From: Henricia sp. BOLD:AAB3569
Taxonomy: Eukaryota > Echinodermata > Asteroidea > Spinulosida > Echinasteridae
Length of the DNA stretch: 64,000 nt
Assembly: GCA_037783545.1 (NCBI GenBank)
Contig: JBBELK010000298.1
Location: forward strand, 4,960,001 to 5,024,000
Direction: 5' to 3'
The notes under the pieces are model-generated. The model was not told the origin of the DNA. It did not search any database and was given only the letters and a program-made list of their open reading frames with translations. How positions within the stretch are numbered: the stretch's first letter is position 1; each line of letters opens with the position of its first letter. The position numbers and the translations under genes were made by a program. This document shows, in pieces, positions 9,901-18,541 of this stretch.

Positions 9901-11578
9901 TACTCCCTAGGGAGCTGAGATGGTATGTGGAGTGATTTTAATGGAGCCCTATAATCAGGGTGATGATAATGTAGGCGCCTTGATCGGGATTCCCCAGATA
10001 AGTGCGCGGTATAAATCCTTATCATTATCATTGCAGTTACCCAAAATTTTACTTCACAAGCTGACAAGAAAAACGTGTTTAAAATGGTATCCTAGTGTGA
10101 GAAATTGCCAAGTGAAGGTTGGCAAACGTTCGCAAAATATTTGTTAACCATTCATTCAACACAAAAAACCCTGCCAGGTTTTATGAAGTATTACTGCATA
10201 TTTGTGGCTGAAAATTCTACAGGGCAGTTTATCATTGTTCTTTATAGTTATTTGATGCTGTTGTTCCTGTTCTTAAAAGTTTTCCAATCAAGTAATCTGT
10301 GTGCACAAGCTACATGGGACTGCATATCCCCCTGGTGGTTCAGAGAAGCACCGTGTTTACACTCGAACTGGCAAAGGTGGATAAAGAGCCAGCATTTTTA
10401 TTGCGACCGCAAAACTCAACATTTGCCGCGTTTAATACACTACACCTCAATTCGGCTTCAACTCGCCTACAGAAACCGCAAAAGTCACCACTAATTGGAA
10501 CTGCAGTGCATGAGTGAGATGTTAGGTTTTGCGGCACTAGTGCCAGATTGGTCAATTAAATCTACTACATGGCGGGCACCGCCCCAAGGACACTCAAATT
10601 GCTGAATCTGTATTCGGGTAGCGTTTACACTACAAGCGACCTTGACAATTGCAGGATTCAACCCTACCCAAAGGTGACTTTGGCGAATCGGACCTAGGTC
10701 TGATCCGCCTTTTTCAATTCACCTCTGCATTTACATTTAGCACCCACCCGGCTTCAACTCCCCTTTTCGGAAATTGCGGAGTTCGATTCGGCAAATGTTA
10801 ATCTAGAGTAAACGGGCCTAAGGATAAAGGATTAATATTACTGAGCGCAATGACCAGGGGTGGTAATATAAAGCACATTGCGACTGTGTGTAAAATGTGC
10901 TATATAAGAATTGGACATTATTATTATGTTGTCTGCTTCCAGGTGTCCATAGGAACCATGTGGTATGGACTGAGTATTAAGGATGCAATTCAGCGCAGAC
11001 GTATTCACCATCAGCTACAGCCAAATGTGGTCACATACGAGCCAGGTTATAATCAGGTAAGCACGGGCTACCTGGGACCAATTTCATTAAGCTGTTTAGC
11101 ATTTGTTTGCTTCATAAAAATGGGTTTTCAGCAAAATCTGATGTAATGTATATTACAATTGACTAGTGTTCTGCTATTCTTGCTAAAAACATAAGTTGAT
11201 ATACAATTTTGACGATTAACCCATTTTTATAAAGCAAACAAATTTTGGATTAAGCAAATTTTTTTGCTAAACGGCTTTATGAAATTGGTCCCAGCTAAGA
11301 GCAAGTACGATTGGCCACTAGACTTGACCACTAGTTAGACGTCATTCTGGCAACACACATGCGCACTAACGTTCAAGTGCGAACAAAAACTTGCACGGTT
11401 TATACAATTTAATTGTCTTTTTCTTTTGAAGGTAATCATCAATGGTCTTAAAGCAAAAGGAAACCACCCCAAGGAGTCTACCAGTGGCTGCGTCGTCGTG
11501 GGTATACTACGGGATGCAGAGGGATACCTGAATGCGTATTCTGATGACCGGAAAGGAGGCTATCCTGCTGGGATTTGA
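740..11578 (+). CDS. GGT: Gamma-glutamyltransferase (GGT1/GGT5 type), 3' nine exons, 5' partial
   Basis: The spliced exons are 740-963, 2433-2625, 3474-3634, 5392-5538, 6707-6843, 8473-8657, 9359-9599, 10943-11056 and 11432-11578. They join with matching phases into about 515 residues plus a stop. The family enzyme cleaves the gamma-glutamyl bond of glutathione outside the cell and is normally a type II membrane protein that cuts itself into two subunits. Visible signatures are [21 protein letters not shown], the substrate-binding DAREVAP, NNEMDDF, the serine pair in MSSM, and GAAGG. The nucleophilic Thr of the self-processing site lies in SGTSHM at 8590-8592. Human GGT1 is about 569 residues, so only the N-terminal anchor region (roughly 50-60 residues) is missing, off the left edge. 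No frameshift or internal stop was seen. The exact paralogue is uncertain. Confidence 0.95.
993..1085. repeat. Palindromic MITE remnant (TTAA-type family) in GGT intron a
   Basis: A hairpin pairs TGCCACGAAATATGCAGCTC with GAGCTGCGTATTTCGTGGCA. The same words recur at 49022-49093 and in a complete palindromic copy at 57582-57713. This copy begins about 30 bases after a GGT splice donor and has lost its ends. Confidence 0.65.
1160..1496. mobile_element. Harbinger-like MITE, copy 1
   Basis: A non-coding element of 337 bp with terminal inverted repeats of about 33 bases starting GGCCAAACAAAATAAATGGT and ending in the complement. The flanks are TCG and TCA, a decayed 3-bp duplication; the other two copies show TTA/TTA. 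The 3-bp TWA-type duplication and GGCC ends suggest PIF/Harbinger. Confidence 0.75.
1690..1976. repeat. Foldback repeat with GTCGCCCTAT words
   Basis: The word AGGGCGACA and its complement TGTCGCCCT alternate at the two ends and in the middle of this intronic stretch. I see no coding potential and could not name the family. Confidence 0.45.
1995..2345 (-). mobile_element. tRNA-derived SINE, minus strand
   Basis: Read on the minus strand, it has a tRNA-like head (GGCGGAACGGTCTAGTGG as A box and GGGTTCGAATCCC as B box), a body of GTACCTGAGAGGGCAGCG, and a tail ending in a GCGC/TATATAA-type sequence. The same family lies at 9663-10033 on the plus strand, and tails occur at 10815-10925 and 25815-25940. 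Confidence 0.8.
2433..2625 (+). CDS. GGT: GGT exon b
   Basis: The acceptor is TTTTGCAG and the donor is ATGAG|GTACAT. It completes the Gly codon and continues [14 protein letters not shown], the conserved VPGE segment of GGT, then a helical stretch ending in [11 protein letters not shown]. It ends two bases into an Arg codon, completed by the next exon. Confidence 0.93.
2691..3037. repeat. tRNA-like insertion flanked by 37-bp direct repeats
   Basis: Near-identical copies of GTGATTATTTTTAGGGATTA with shared flanks occur at about 2691-2727 and 2999-3035. Between them, on the minus strand, lies a tRNA-like segment with a B-box-like GTTCGAAACCC, and three tandem copies of ACTTCAACGAGATGACC (2912-2961). 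This may be a retroposed SINE with an unusually long target duplication or a segmental duplication. Confidence 0.5.
3474..3634 (+). CDS. GGT: GGT exon c
   Basis: The acceptor is TTTTCCCAG and the donor is AAAG|GTACTG. It encodes [19 protein letters not shown] followed by the conserved [17 protein letters not shown] block, which corresponds to the FY.G.(I/L)A..I motif of GGTs. It ends in phase 1. Confidence 0.93.
3840..4163 (+). mobile_element. tRNA-derived SINE with 10-bp target duplication
   Basis: The head has an A box (TGGTCTAGTGGATAGCG) and a B box (GGTTCGAAACC). The body shares the motif CTCTCCACCCAGGTA with other SINEs here. The flanks GAAGAATATT at 3830-3839 and 4164-4173 are a perfect 10-bp duplication. 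It lies within a foldback repeat related to 42400-42500, in GGT intron c. Confidence 0.85.
4850..5045. repeat. Foldback/minisatellite repeat with CAACCCTGG words
   Basis: CAACCCTGGTTCCGAGCAGG occurs twice in tandem (4912-4962), surrounded by GGGTTGA and TCAACCC words in both orientations. It ends in TTTCACAC and GTGTGAAA, consistent with an imperfect inverted-repeat MITE. The plausible ends are the inverted TTTCACAC/GTGTGAAA words. Confidence 0.5.
5392..5538 (+). CDS. GGT: GGT exon d
   Basis: The acceptor is CCCACCAG and the donor is GAAG|GTGGGT. It encodes [13 protein letters not shown] and then [16 protein letters not shown], the family's (P)xSGxxL-type substrate-pocket loop. The phases fit exon c and exon e directly, so no exon is missing from the 1.75-kb intron before it. 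Confidence 0.93.
5539..6706 (+). other. GGT: GGT intron d
   Basis: An AT-rich intron. Around 5995-6110 it holds inverted words CCGTAC/GTACGG (a palindrome centred on ACATGT). It has a G run at 6484-6495. No exon, RNA gene or clear complete transposon was recognised. Confidence 0.6.
6707..6843 (+). CDS. GGT: GGT exon e
   Basis: The acceptor is GTCTTAAAG|AG and the donor is GAG|GTACAG. It encodes [19 protein letters not shown] and then [19 protein letters not shown], matching the H.(I/L)VEAF.FAYA.R..LGD block of GGTs. The upstream open frame from 6526 is intron read-through and is excluded. The exon ends in phase 0. Confidence 0.92.
6844..8024 (+). other. GGT: GGT intron e, 5' part
   Basis: This stretch contains no recognised exon. 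The phase match between exons e and f shows that none is needed. There are weak inverted sequences near 6870-7510 (CTCCGCCCATTT against AAATGGGCGGAG), suggesting a degenerate foldback element about 640 bases long. Confidence 0.45.
8025..8216. repeat. Inverted-repeat MITE
   Basis: The arms carry GGCAACACAGACCATATTTT and the complement AAAATATGGTCTGTGTTGCC, separated by about 60 bases. Part of the same family recurs at 9071-9195 in the next intron, including the inner GGCCTAAGTTATCTC segment. Confidence 0.7.
8473..8657 (+). CDS. GGT: GGT exon f with the catalytic threonine
   Basis: The acceptor is ATCTCCAG and the donor is CTCTA|GTAAGC. It encodes the end of the large subunit and the start of the small subunit. 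PDSGTSHM holds the conserved Thr at which the precursor is cleaved and which then acts as nucleophile. SVTSTINLY follows, corresponding to the family's S.TSTIN. The exon is intact. Confidence 0.94.
8928..9025. repeat. 98-bp hairpin repeat in GGT intron f
   Basis: CGTGTACAAATTTTCAATAT at the left is complementary, with few mismatches, to the right end, and continues through ACGCTCGTAAC/GTTACGAGCGT. The loop is around GGACAGTTGTGTTACATTTTA. It is likely a short MITE, with no coding content. Confidence 0.65.
9071..9195. repeat. Partial MITE related to 8025-8216
   Basis: It shares GGTATTTTCTGGAAAATATG and GGCCTAAGTTATCTC with the complete copy 1 kb upstream. Only one arm and the centre remain. 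Confidence 0.6.
9359..9599 (+). CDS. GGT: GGT exon g (small subunit)
   Basis: The acceptor is TTTCCCCAG and the donor is GCACAG|GTATAG. It encodes [24 protein letters not shown] and [10 protein letters not shown]. In the family, the Asp of NNEMDDF, the Ser pair and the Gly pair bind the substrate amino acid group or form the oxyanion hole. All are present. Confidence 0.94.
9663..10033 (+). mobile_element. tRNA-derived SINE, plus strand
   Basis: The head is tRNA-Leu-like: GGCGGAGCGGTCTAGTCG as A box and GTGGGTTCGAATCCCGG as B box. The body includes CTCTCCACCCAGGAGC and GTACCTGAGAGGGCAGCG. The tail is GCGCGGTATAAATCC followed by TTATCA repeats. It is the same family as the minus-strand copy in intron a. 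Confidence 0.85.
10034..10814 (+). other. GGT: GGT intron g, middle part
   Basis: No exon was recognised here. There are imperfect inverted words around 10620-10800 (TGCAGGATTCAACCC, GGCGAATCGG, GATCCGCC), suggesting an old foldback element. Nothing else was identified. Confidence 0.4.
10815..10925 (+). repeat. SINE tail fragment
   Basis: GGATTAATATTACTGAGCGC, CAATGACCAGGGGTGGTAAT and GTGCTATATAAGAATTGG match the 3' part of the SINE family seen at 1995-2345 and 25815-25940. The tRNA-like head is absent. It ends just before the acceptor of GGT exon h. Confidence 0.65.
10943..11056 (+). CDS. GGT: GGT exon h
   Basis: The acceptor is TGCTTCCAG and the donor is AATCAG|GTAAGC. It encodes 38 codons in phase 0: [17 protein letters not shown], then [16 protein letters not shown], the conserved A(I/V)..PR.H.QL.PN..(T/)E block. 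Confidence 0.92.
11072..11294. repeat. Foldback MITE in the last GGT intron
   Basis: The ends are CTGGGACCAATTTCATTAAG and a complementary GAAATTGGTCCCAG, with further pairing of AAAATGGGTT/AACCCATTTTTA inside. Related, more decayed sequences occur at 3735-4290 and 42400-42500. Confidence 0.7.
11432..11578 (+). CDS. GGT: GGT terminal coding exon
   Basis: The acceptor is CTTTTGAAG at 11430-11431. It encodes the C-terminus: [10 protein letters not shown], then [13 protein letters not shown] and TGA at 11576-11578, matching the family ending D.RKGG.PAG. No clear polyadenylation signal was assigned. An AATAAA at 12307 lies inside a repeat element. Confidence 0.93.
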   Translation, partial: VIINGLKAKGNHPKESTSGCVVVGILRDAEGYLNAYSDDRKGGYPAGI

Positions 11579-11725
11579 AATTACGGAGAGACAAAGATCA
11601 CAGTCACGTTTCATCAGTTACTCTATGGGTGAGGTCACAATTCTGTGTGTTACATTTTGGTGACATCAATTCTGCACGACTTCTAACACTAACATGGAAT
11701 TATGACCTGCGGTTTGTGTTGCACT

Positions 11726-12479
11726 AAGGGGCTGTGTCACCGTTTGCGCATGTGTATAAAAACTTGACTTTCGAGAATTGCACATCAGATTCAATCTTGG
11801 CCATCCCCTAAAATAGGCTTTAGTAATTGTGGCTGTGGTGTACTTTTCAACTGTCAAGTTGTCCTGAAAGTATTATTTTTTATTTAATCTGGCGCTGTTT
11901 GTCATATTTTTAAGCCGTTAAACATCAGTATCACTGGGCGGCCGTCGTTCAAAAGAGTATTTTCATCCCATCAAGAAAAAAGGTAAAACTTGGCAGAAAC
12001 GTCGTCTGATAATTTAGTTGGATACAGCAGTTTATTCAACTTTGATTTCCATCAAATTGGCATGCAGATTTGATTCTGATCACGGTGGGTTCATCTTTGT
12101 GTTGTTCCCCATAGTATGTGTATGGCACGATTAATGCGTCCGCGCTACCGCAGAGAATTACTATCCACGCTCTTTTAATCGCGTAACGCCTGTGCCATTG
12201 TGATGCACACAATGAACAATTTCAAAACGGGACCAAACAAAAAATTTTGAAAGCCACGCTTTGGTTACGTTCATTTTAATCTGAAAAGGGAAGATGGCCG
12301 CAACGTAATAAAGGTCTATTGTAAACACTCGGGAACACTGTCTAAGTACAGGAACGTATTTATATTGAAGCACAATAAGCAATGATGTTGTTTACCAAAA
12401 CACTACATACTTCTAAGTGGGCACGTATGTTAAAAATCGGAATGATTTGGCACATGCGCAAAACATGACACAGCCCCTT
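11726..12479. mobile_element. Inverted-repeat element of about 750 bp
   Basis: The ends are AAGGGGCTGTGTCA and its complement TGACACAGCCCCTT, followed inside by TTTGCGCATGTG/CACATGCGCAAA. No transposase frame was seen. Superfamily unknown. Confidence 0.55.
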
Positions 12480-13710
12480 GAACCACTAATTGTGTGTGGC
12501 GAATCCAAGACTTAACACATTATGTTATAACTTGTATTGATAACTTAACTTGCTGATAATCCTAAAATTTCTGAACTAATTAAAGTTAACACCATCTCCT
12601 TTGTTCAGTTTTAGTTAACAGATCTGTTACACTAACAAGACCTGTTTGCGGATAGCTGTTGATCTAACATGAGATGTCACACTAACATGTCCTGAACAAT
12701 GTTAACCGCATTAACACTCTGTTTTGTCTGAGGTCATAATTCCCATTCATATAAAAAATCTGTTTACAGATCTGTTACATCAACATTTACTCTAACACAC
12801 ACAGAATTGTGACCTCATTCATTGTTGGGCATGAGTGCTTTTGTATTGACACGGTAGGTCCTGGGGCCGGTATTCAATTCAATTTTTAAAGAATTTTACT
12901 TAGTTTTTGGCTAAAGCAAAATTCTTAGCCAAAATCGGTATTCAATTCATGTTTTTATTTCAATAAAATACTTAACGGTAAGTATATTTGGTATGCATAT
13001 GGTTCTTTTGGCAAAGTATTTTAGTTAACTTTGAGAAGGCAGGGAAGCACTTTTAAAGGAAGGGACAACACTTGCAAAGAGTTGCCTAACTCTGTACGTT
13101 TCACGTAAGTCGCCATCTTTTGCAGTTCGGCACTCGGACTTGAGAGATTTTTACATACATGTACTTACATACAAACAAGCCATCGATCTTGACGTCATCC
13201 ATGCAATCGTTGCATGGTTGACGTCATCATCCCTTCCAAAATTTCAAATATGGCGCAACACATAGTTGCATTAGTAAGTAAAATTCTAAGATAATATTGT
13301 GATGTCACAAAATTTACTCAACAGCCAATCAAATACTGCATAGGACGTGCGCAACCCGTGCCTTCTGATGGGCACATTTCTTACGCAAAACGCGCTACAC
13401 AAGCACACAACGAAACTGGTCAAATCTGGTTACAGTGTGCATGTGATGTTTGAAGTTATCGACAAATTTAATCAAAAATATTACCGATGTATTGCCCGGT
13501 GCATAAACCTTCATGAGAATCAGAGAATCTTGTTTTCAACGCCAGCAACCGAATTAATTTTGATGATAAACTCCGCAACTATTAGGAGACATCACATTTG
13601 AGTACGAGATAGGTCATTTTCTTAGTGAAGCTAAATACTCAATACTGAATATCGCCCCGGCTCCTATAGGAAACTGCTGATATAAGCAAAGAGTTACGTC
13701 ATTATGTCAT

Positions 13711-14060
13711 AGACCCCGTTCTCACTAGAGAATCGCTTCATTCGACCATGATTCGACAAAGAGATTTCCTAATGTAAACGCACATCTCTTTATTCGACGA
13801 TATGAAATTTGTAATGTGAACGGCTCCCTTGGTTCGAAGAAGCGATTCGGCGGGCCTGTTTCACAAGTGCGTTGTGCATCGAGCGCCTAGCAAGAGTTGT
13901 TTTTGACGTGCTGCTGGAAAACCATGCGACGCACATGCACGACCTCCCACGGCTTCATTCTATCTTTGTAGCGGTCACTCTTCGTTCGATCTTCGTTAAG
14001 TGATATATGAACGTACGTTTTATTAACTAACGATGATTTTTCTAGTAAGAACGGGGTCAT
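13711..14060. mobile_element. Inverted-repeat MITE with GACCCCGTTCT ends
   Basis: The left end AGACCCCGTTCTCACTAGA pairs with the right end TCTAGTAAGAACGGGGTCAT. A related end, AGTAAGAACGGGGTCATAGA, occurs at 31600-31620 inside the P element. Non-coding. Confidence 0.6.
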
Positions 14061-14462
14061 AATCTATTGGTACTTGTACTCCCGATTCCTTGCTACTTTC
14101 AAAAGTGCCCTGACCAAAGTGGAAATACTCCACTTAGGTAAGGATTTTCAGGCAAAATGGTCGATTACTTTTTTTTGTTTCGTTTTACTTAAGTACATTC
14201 TGGTTGTTTTCGCACCAACTGTCCTGCAGAAAACTGCCCTGCATTTCTTCTATTTTCAAAAAGTAAAGCTTGTACCAGTTGAAATAATTCGTACATTACA
14301 TAAACAAATGCAAACAACACACGAAGTCGATCAGTTATCACAAGCGAAAACAAACTATTACTGAATTATATTTTTATATAAAAATGTATAGATGAGAAGT
14401 CCTTACAGGATCTGAAGGACATCCAGAAATAAAAGGTATAATTTTACGTTCAATTTCCCATA

Positions 14463-14585
14463 GGGTCCGAGTTGACTTGGGACCGAGTTGACTTAATTAG
14501 GTCCGAGTTGACTTGGGACCGAGTTGACCTGGGTCCGAGTTGACTTGGGACCGAGTTGACTTGGGACCGAGTTGACTCGAAACCC
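14463..14585. repeat. Minisatellite, unit about 18 bp (GGGACCGAGTTGACTT)
   Basis: About seven tandem units alternate between GGGTCCGAGTTGACTTGG and GGGACCGAGTTGACTTGG. A spacer TTAATTA interrupts the second unit. Confidence 0.85.
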
Positions 14586-15952
14586 AGTGGTATACTCCCT
14601 CAGGTTTCCCCCAAGAACTCAACATTGCTCTAAGCGGGTTCCGAGGGGTAATATTTGTGGAGATTACCACTACAGAGACGAAAGGTTCAACTTAAAGCAA
14701 ATTCCTATGCACTTTGGCTGAGTAAGTTCAATAAAGTATGAAATAATGTGGCTGCTGATGTCTAGTAGCCTAAGTTGTGGTTTTAAAGTGAAAATTTAAT
14801 TGAAACCATGCATAATATAGACGAATCCTAAATTGGCCCGTTCTGCACACTTCCGCATTGAAACCGAGGGTCTTGGTGTCAAGGTGGCAGTACGTACGCA
14901 TGCGCTACAGGTACAGTATTGTAGAGTGACTGAGTGTGTACGTGTGCTGTTCTGCATGGCATGCAGGACTTATTGTGCATTCACGTGCGTACATTAGTTT
15001 ACTTGCGGGTTTGATAAAGAGGCTCTTCGTGTTAAAGGCAGTATACATGATTGGTATCTCGAAAATCAGAAATGTTCACAGATTTACGCCTAACTTACAC
15101 AATATAAACATGATGACCGTAGAAAACTTCCCCTTAAAATGTTTTATCTGAAGTGCTATAATCTTTGAGAAATGAGTAAAACAATTAACGGTAGTTTTCG
15201 TCTCATGAGACGAAAATTCAAATCGCCAAAGTGCCTTTTCCCCCTAAATCACTTCGTCCAAACACTACATCGCCCACAACGGTTTAGGGCGAAGTGGTTT
15301 TGGGGCGAAATGACTGCAAACCCTTTTTTGACTGTTTTCTCAACAGTTAGACGAAGTACGGAGCTGGTTTTTGCCCAGGTTGGTTTTAATCATGCATATC
15401 TTCAATCACACAGGGGGATAAAACTATCTGTAACAGTTTACCAATCATGTATACTATCTTTCACCAACGCAAGTGCGCAGAGCGGTCTCAAATTGGTTAA
15501 TTTGGGATTCGTCTATTACAATACAAATATTTTTTACATAATACAACTTCATATACATGTATATGTACTCAATATTATATAGTACATGTATTATATACAT
15601 TTTCGTCTTTCTGGTCTCTTTAACCATTGAGATCAGGATTAAATGCGATTAATTTTATCGTAAATTAATTACTATACAGGTATTGTTCAATCTTGTTAAT
15701 TGTTATATATGTACAAAAGATGATGTCCAAAATATGAAAATTGTAATAAAAAGACGTCTATTATTATTAACTAATATTCGATCAAGCTATTGGGTCGTTT
15801 GTTGCAGTTTTATATTTTTTGAGATGGTCCAAAGTTTTCGCGGTTCTACAAAGCCTGGGAGGGGGAGGGGCGGGGGTCGAGGGGACGTACCAATTCTGAC
15901 GGGCCAGTTGGCGCAAAACATCGAATTGGTAGAGGCGCAGCTGGATGCCAAC

Positions 15953-16048
15953 CCAGAGCATCTAGAATCCATCTGGAAGCCATTAGGGCTTCGCGCTACG
16001 GGCTCGCTATTTCATTGTCATCAGCATTTCATGCTTAACAATTTCACG

Positions 16049-16085
<37 letters not shown>

Positions 16086-16112
16086 TTTTTAAAATCCTGG
16101 ATCCGCCCCTGA
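15953..16112. repeat. Dispersed repeat fragment with GATCCGCCCCTG end and a 37-base C run
   Basis: The segment from AGAGCATCTAGAATCCATCT through a C run (16049-16085) to TCCTGGATCCGCCCCTG recurs in inverted orientation at 20446-20577. The end word AGGGGCGGATCCAGG resembles a transposon terminus. The C run is long enough to be unstable in replication and assembly. Confidence 0.6.
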
Positions 16113-16606
16113 CATCGGCTGCTAGTATGCTACAGGCGGAATTACCCCAACAAGACAGTAATTTTTATCAGATGGTCGTCGACCACTAGTTGCAGGCAGA
16201 TGTGCGATTCGGCAACGAAGGTGGATTTTCTCTCGATAGAAAAGTCAAATCAAGCAATGTGGGGAAAAAACGCAGTCAACATCACCTCCACGAAAAGTTG
16301 CCTATCACGACCAAGGAACAGCTAGGGACCTATACTACCTAGTCGCACCTCGCACCTCAATAGACTGTATCGTGCTACACCGGCCACTCGTGCCGCACCA
16401 CTTCTTGATCAACAATACCATGCCACCCGGAGGATCTAATGGCGGCAAACGAGAAGGCTGTTCATGTGCAAAAGTCTAGCCGACCATTTGAAACAGAGAT
16501 GATGGACACGAAAGAAGAAGATAGTAACGTGCATGGCTGTTGCAACAAGCGATCCACCGAAACCCAAAGAATAGTCTTGATTCCAGACCGAAAGCATGAT
16601 TCGTTG

Positions 16607-18516
16607 TAGACTTGAGGTCAAGTCTCTAGACAGTCGTATTTGGTCCGTCTGACGCCTATAATCCCCACACGCAACAGTCGTTGTTATGAATAGTACCTGT
16701 CTAGAGACTTGAGAAACCTGTTTTCGCGCCAATATTAATGCTTCATGGCGCGTAATATATAATCACGCTGTTGCCATAGAACCAGCCAATAACATTTCGG
16801 CCATCGTGCCGTGGTAACGTCCACTTCTACCAGAGGGGATGTAATGTTATCTGATTCGGTTAATGCGTGTTTTAAAACTTCAATATTGTTATTTAGAGAA
16901 ACTGTGTTAAGCGTTTAGTGAAATGTAGTATGTTAAGTTACAGTCAAGAGCATTTATGATGTACAAATAAATGTACAACAATATTCATTAAAAAGATCTC
17001 CCCTATAATGATTATGGGAGATCTTGTATCAGCTTCTTTTGATGAATGTGTTCTAACAGTATCATATTCAAGTATTAACTCGGTATCAGTCCCTTTAGAT
17101 GTGATTGCGCCAATTACTTGTGTCACGTCAAGGGCTAAATACATCGATAAATTAAACTGCACAGCCCTTTACCACGTCGCAGAAAACAAATGAAGCTGAG
17201 CAGAATGTATTAAAACTATGTTTACCTTCTGTTGCTTTATCGTTTTCCAACTGTTGTGGCACTGTGCACAGTCCAGTTAACGCACCACAGACTAAGATGC
17301 GCTTTATGTAAAATTGAAAGGGATCGAGCGCACTGCCAACTTTCCAAACTCGAGCTAGTGGGTCAGTAATTTTGCCCGGTGTTTTTTTTTTTTTTTAATA
17401 CAAATTGGATTTTGGTTTTTGTTTGTAACATTCTTCTTCGACTAGTTGATTTTCAAAACGTGTTGCTGGTGTAGCTAAGATAATCTCAGCTCTTGTTTTA
17501 TCATTTTTCATTGGGATGTGGTCTAAAAAGACCACATCCCAATGAAAAATGATAAAACAAGAGCTGAGATTATCTTAGCTATTGCTGGTGGCTAAAATGG
17601 TCGGCATAATACCTACAAGTGGCGTGCGTGCTTAGTTTGTAACACAACTTTACTAGCTATCCTGCAAGAAATATTACAGTCTTGATAAATCAGATCTTCG
17701 CTCCAGATTAGAAAAAGTTCTGCAAACAAATCTTTCCTCACCATCGAAGATCTGCGTCCTTTCATACAAAACTGGCAAATGTTAAGAAGGTGACATATTT
17801 GACCGAAAGCTTGAAAAGCACATTAAAACTGCCCATTTGCTTATGAGACTTTGAAAAAAATCCAAAATTTCTATTTTGAGTTTTCACACAACATTTTCAC
17901 ACAACAAACCATTTTCACACAACAGACAATTAAGTTGCAACATATATCAAAAATAGTGTCACGACTGTGTGGCTGACGATGTCACAGATTTCCAAATCCC
18001 TAGCTTCGGTTTCAACGAGGCCGACAACCCCATTCTTTAGCGCCCATGCTTGACAGCACTGTTCAAAATTTCAGCTCTATCTTTCTCCAAAACCACGATC
18101 TGCAATCATGCAATCATCAGCGTTTGCGATTATATTTTAAACAAAAACCATCGATAATCCCAAATTCGCATAAACTGATCAAGTCGAATAGGCTTACATG
18201 TACGTAGCTAGTAAAAAAAATTGCACTTCAAGCTTGCTGCATGCGTTATTACGATGGAGATGAAACCCTATTCAAAATTCACAAAAACACATCCATTTAA
18301 AGGAGTACCATGAATATTAATGTAGCCCCGCGTTTCGACCAATCAGCTCTCTACGTCCAATTCTGGTAGCAATCTCCATAGACCGTGTACAAAACGGAAA
18401 CAGGTTTCTCAAGTCTGTAACTAGAGGTCGATTAGACTTGTTTCCAGTCCATTCGCGACTACGATGCTGCCGTTTACGAAACAGCCGGTCTAGTTACAGA
18501 CTTGACATCAAGTCTA
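16607..18516. mobile_element. Non-autonomous MULE-like transposon, copy 1 (uninterrupted, 1910 bp)
   Basis: The ends are TAGACTTGAGGTCAAGTCT and AGACTTGACATCAAGTCTA, with a perfect 9-bp target duplication GATTCGTTG at 16598-16606 and 18517-18525. Each end is itself a small palindrome (8-2-8). Subterminal inverted words pair as GACTTGAGAAACCTGTTTT near 16705 with AAACAGGTTTCTCAAGTC near 18398. The longest internal frame is 72 codons, so it encodes no transposase. A 9-bp duplication is typical of Mutator-like elements; the assignment rests on this and is inference. Copy 2 starts at 22270 and is identical wherever I compared it. Confidence 0.9.
17472..17581. repeat. Perfect 110-bp palindrome inside MULE-like copy 1
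   Basis: Two 53-base arms with no mismatch flank a 4-base AAAA loop. The arm starts TAGCTAAGATAATCTCAGCT. It is also present without change in copy 2 (23135-23244). It may be an inserted short foldback element or a functional hairpin of the transposon. Confidence 0.95.
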
Positions 18517-18541
18517 GATTCGTTGCAACACGTATACACTA

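Larger units (their letters stand above)
11579..16606. other. Gene-poor stretch after GGT
   Basis: It starts with the GGT 3' untranslated region, whose end is not determined. I find no conserved coding sequence. It holds two inverted-repeat elements (11726-12479, 13711-14060), a minisatellite (14463-14585), a repeated TTCGTCCAAACACTACATCG segment near 15230-15310, and a 37-base C run. Open frames here are short or driven by simple sequence. Confidence 0.55.

Noticed and set aside
14463-14585. Tandem repeats considered as a CRISPR-like array
   Set aside because: The units are contiguous and nearly identical with no unique spacers, and the DNA is clearly animal.
15683-16189. 168-codon open frame with Gly/Arg-rich and poly-Pro stretches
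   Set aside because: The poly-Pro comes from a 37-base C run and part of the frame is a dispersed repeat. No domain was recognised. It could hide an old processed fragment, but there is no support.
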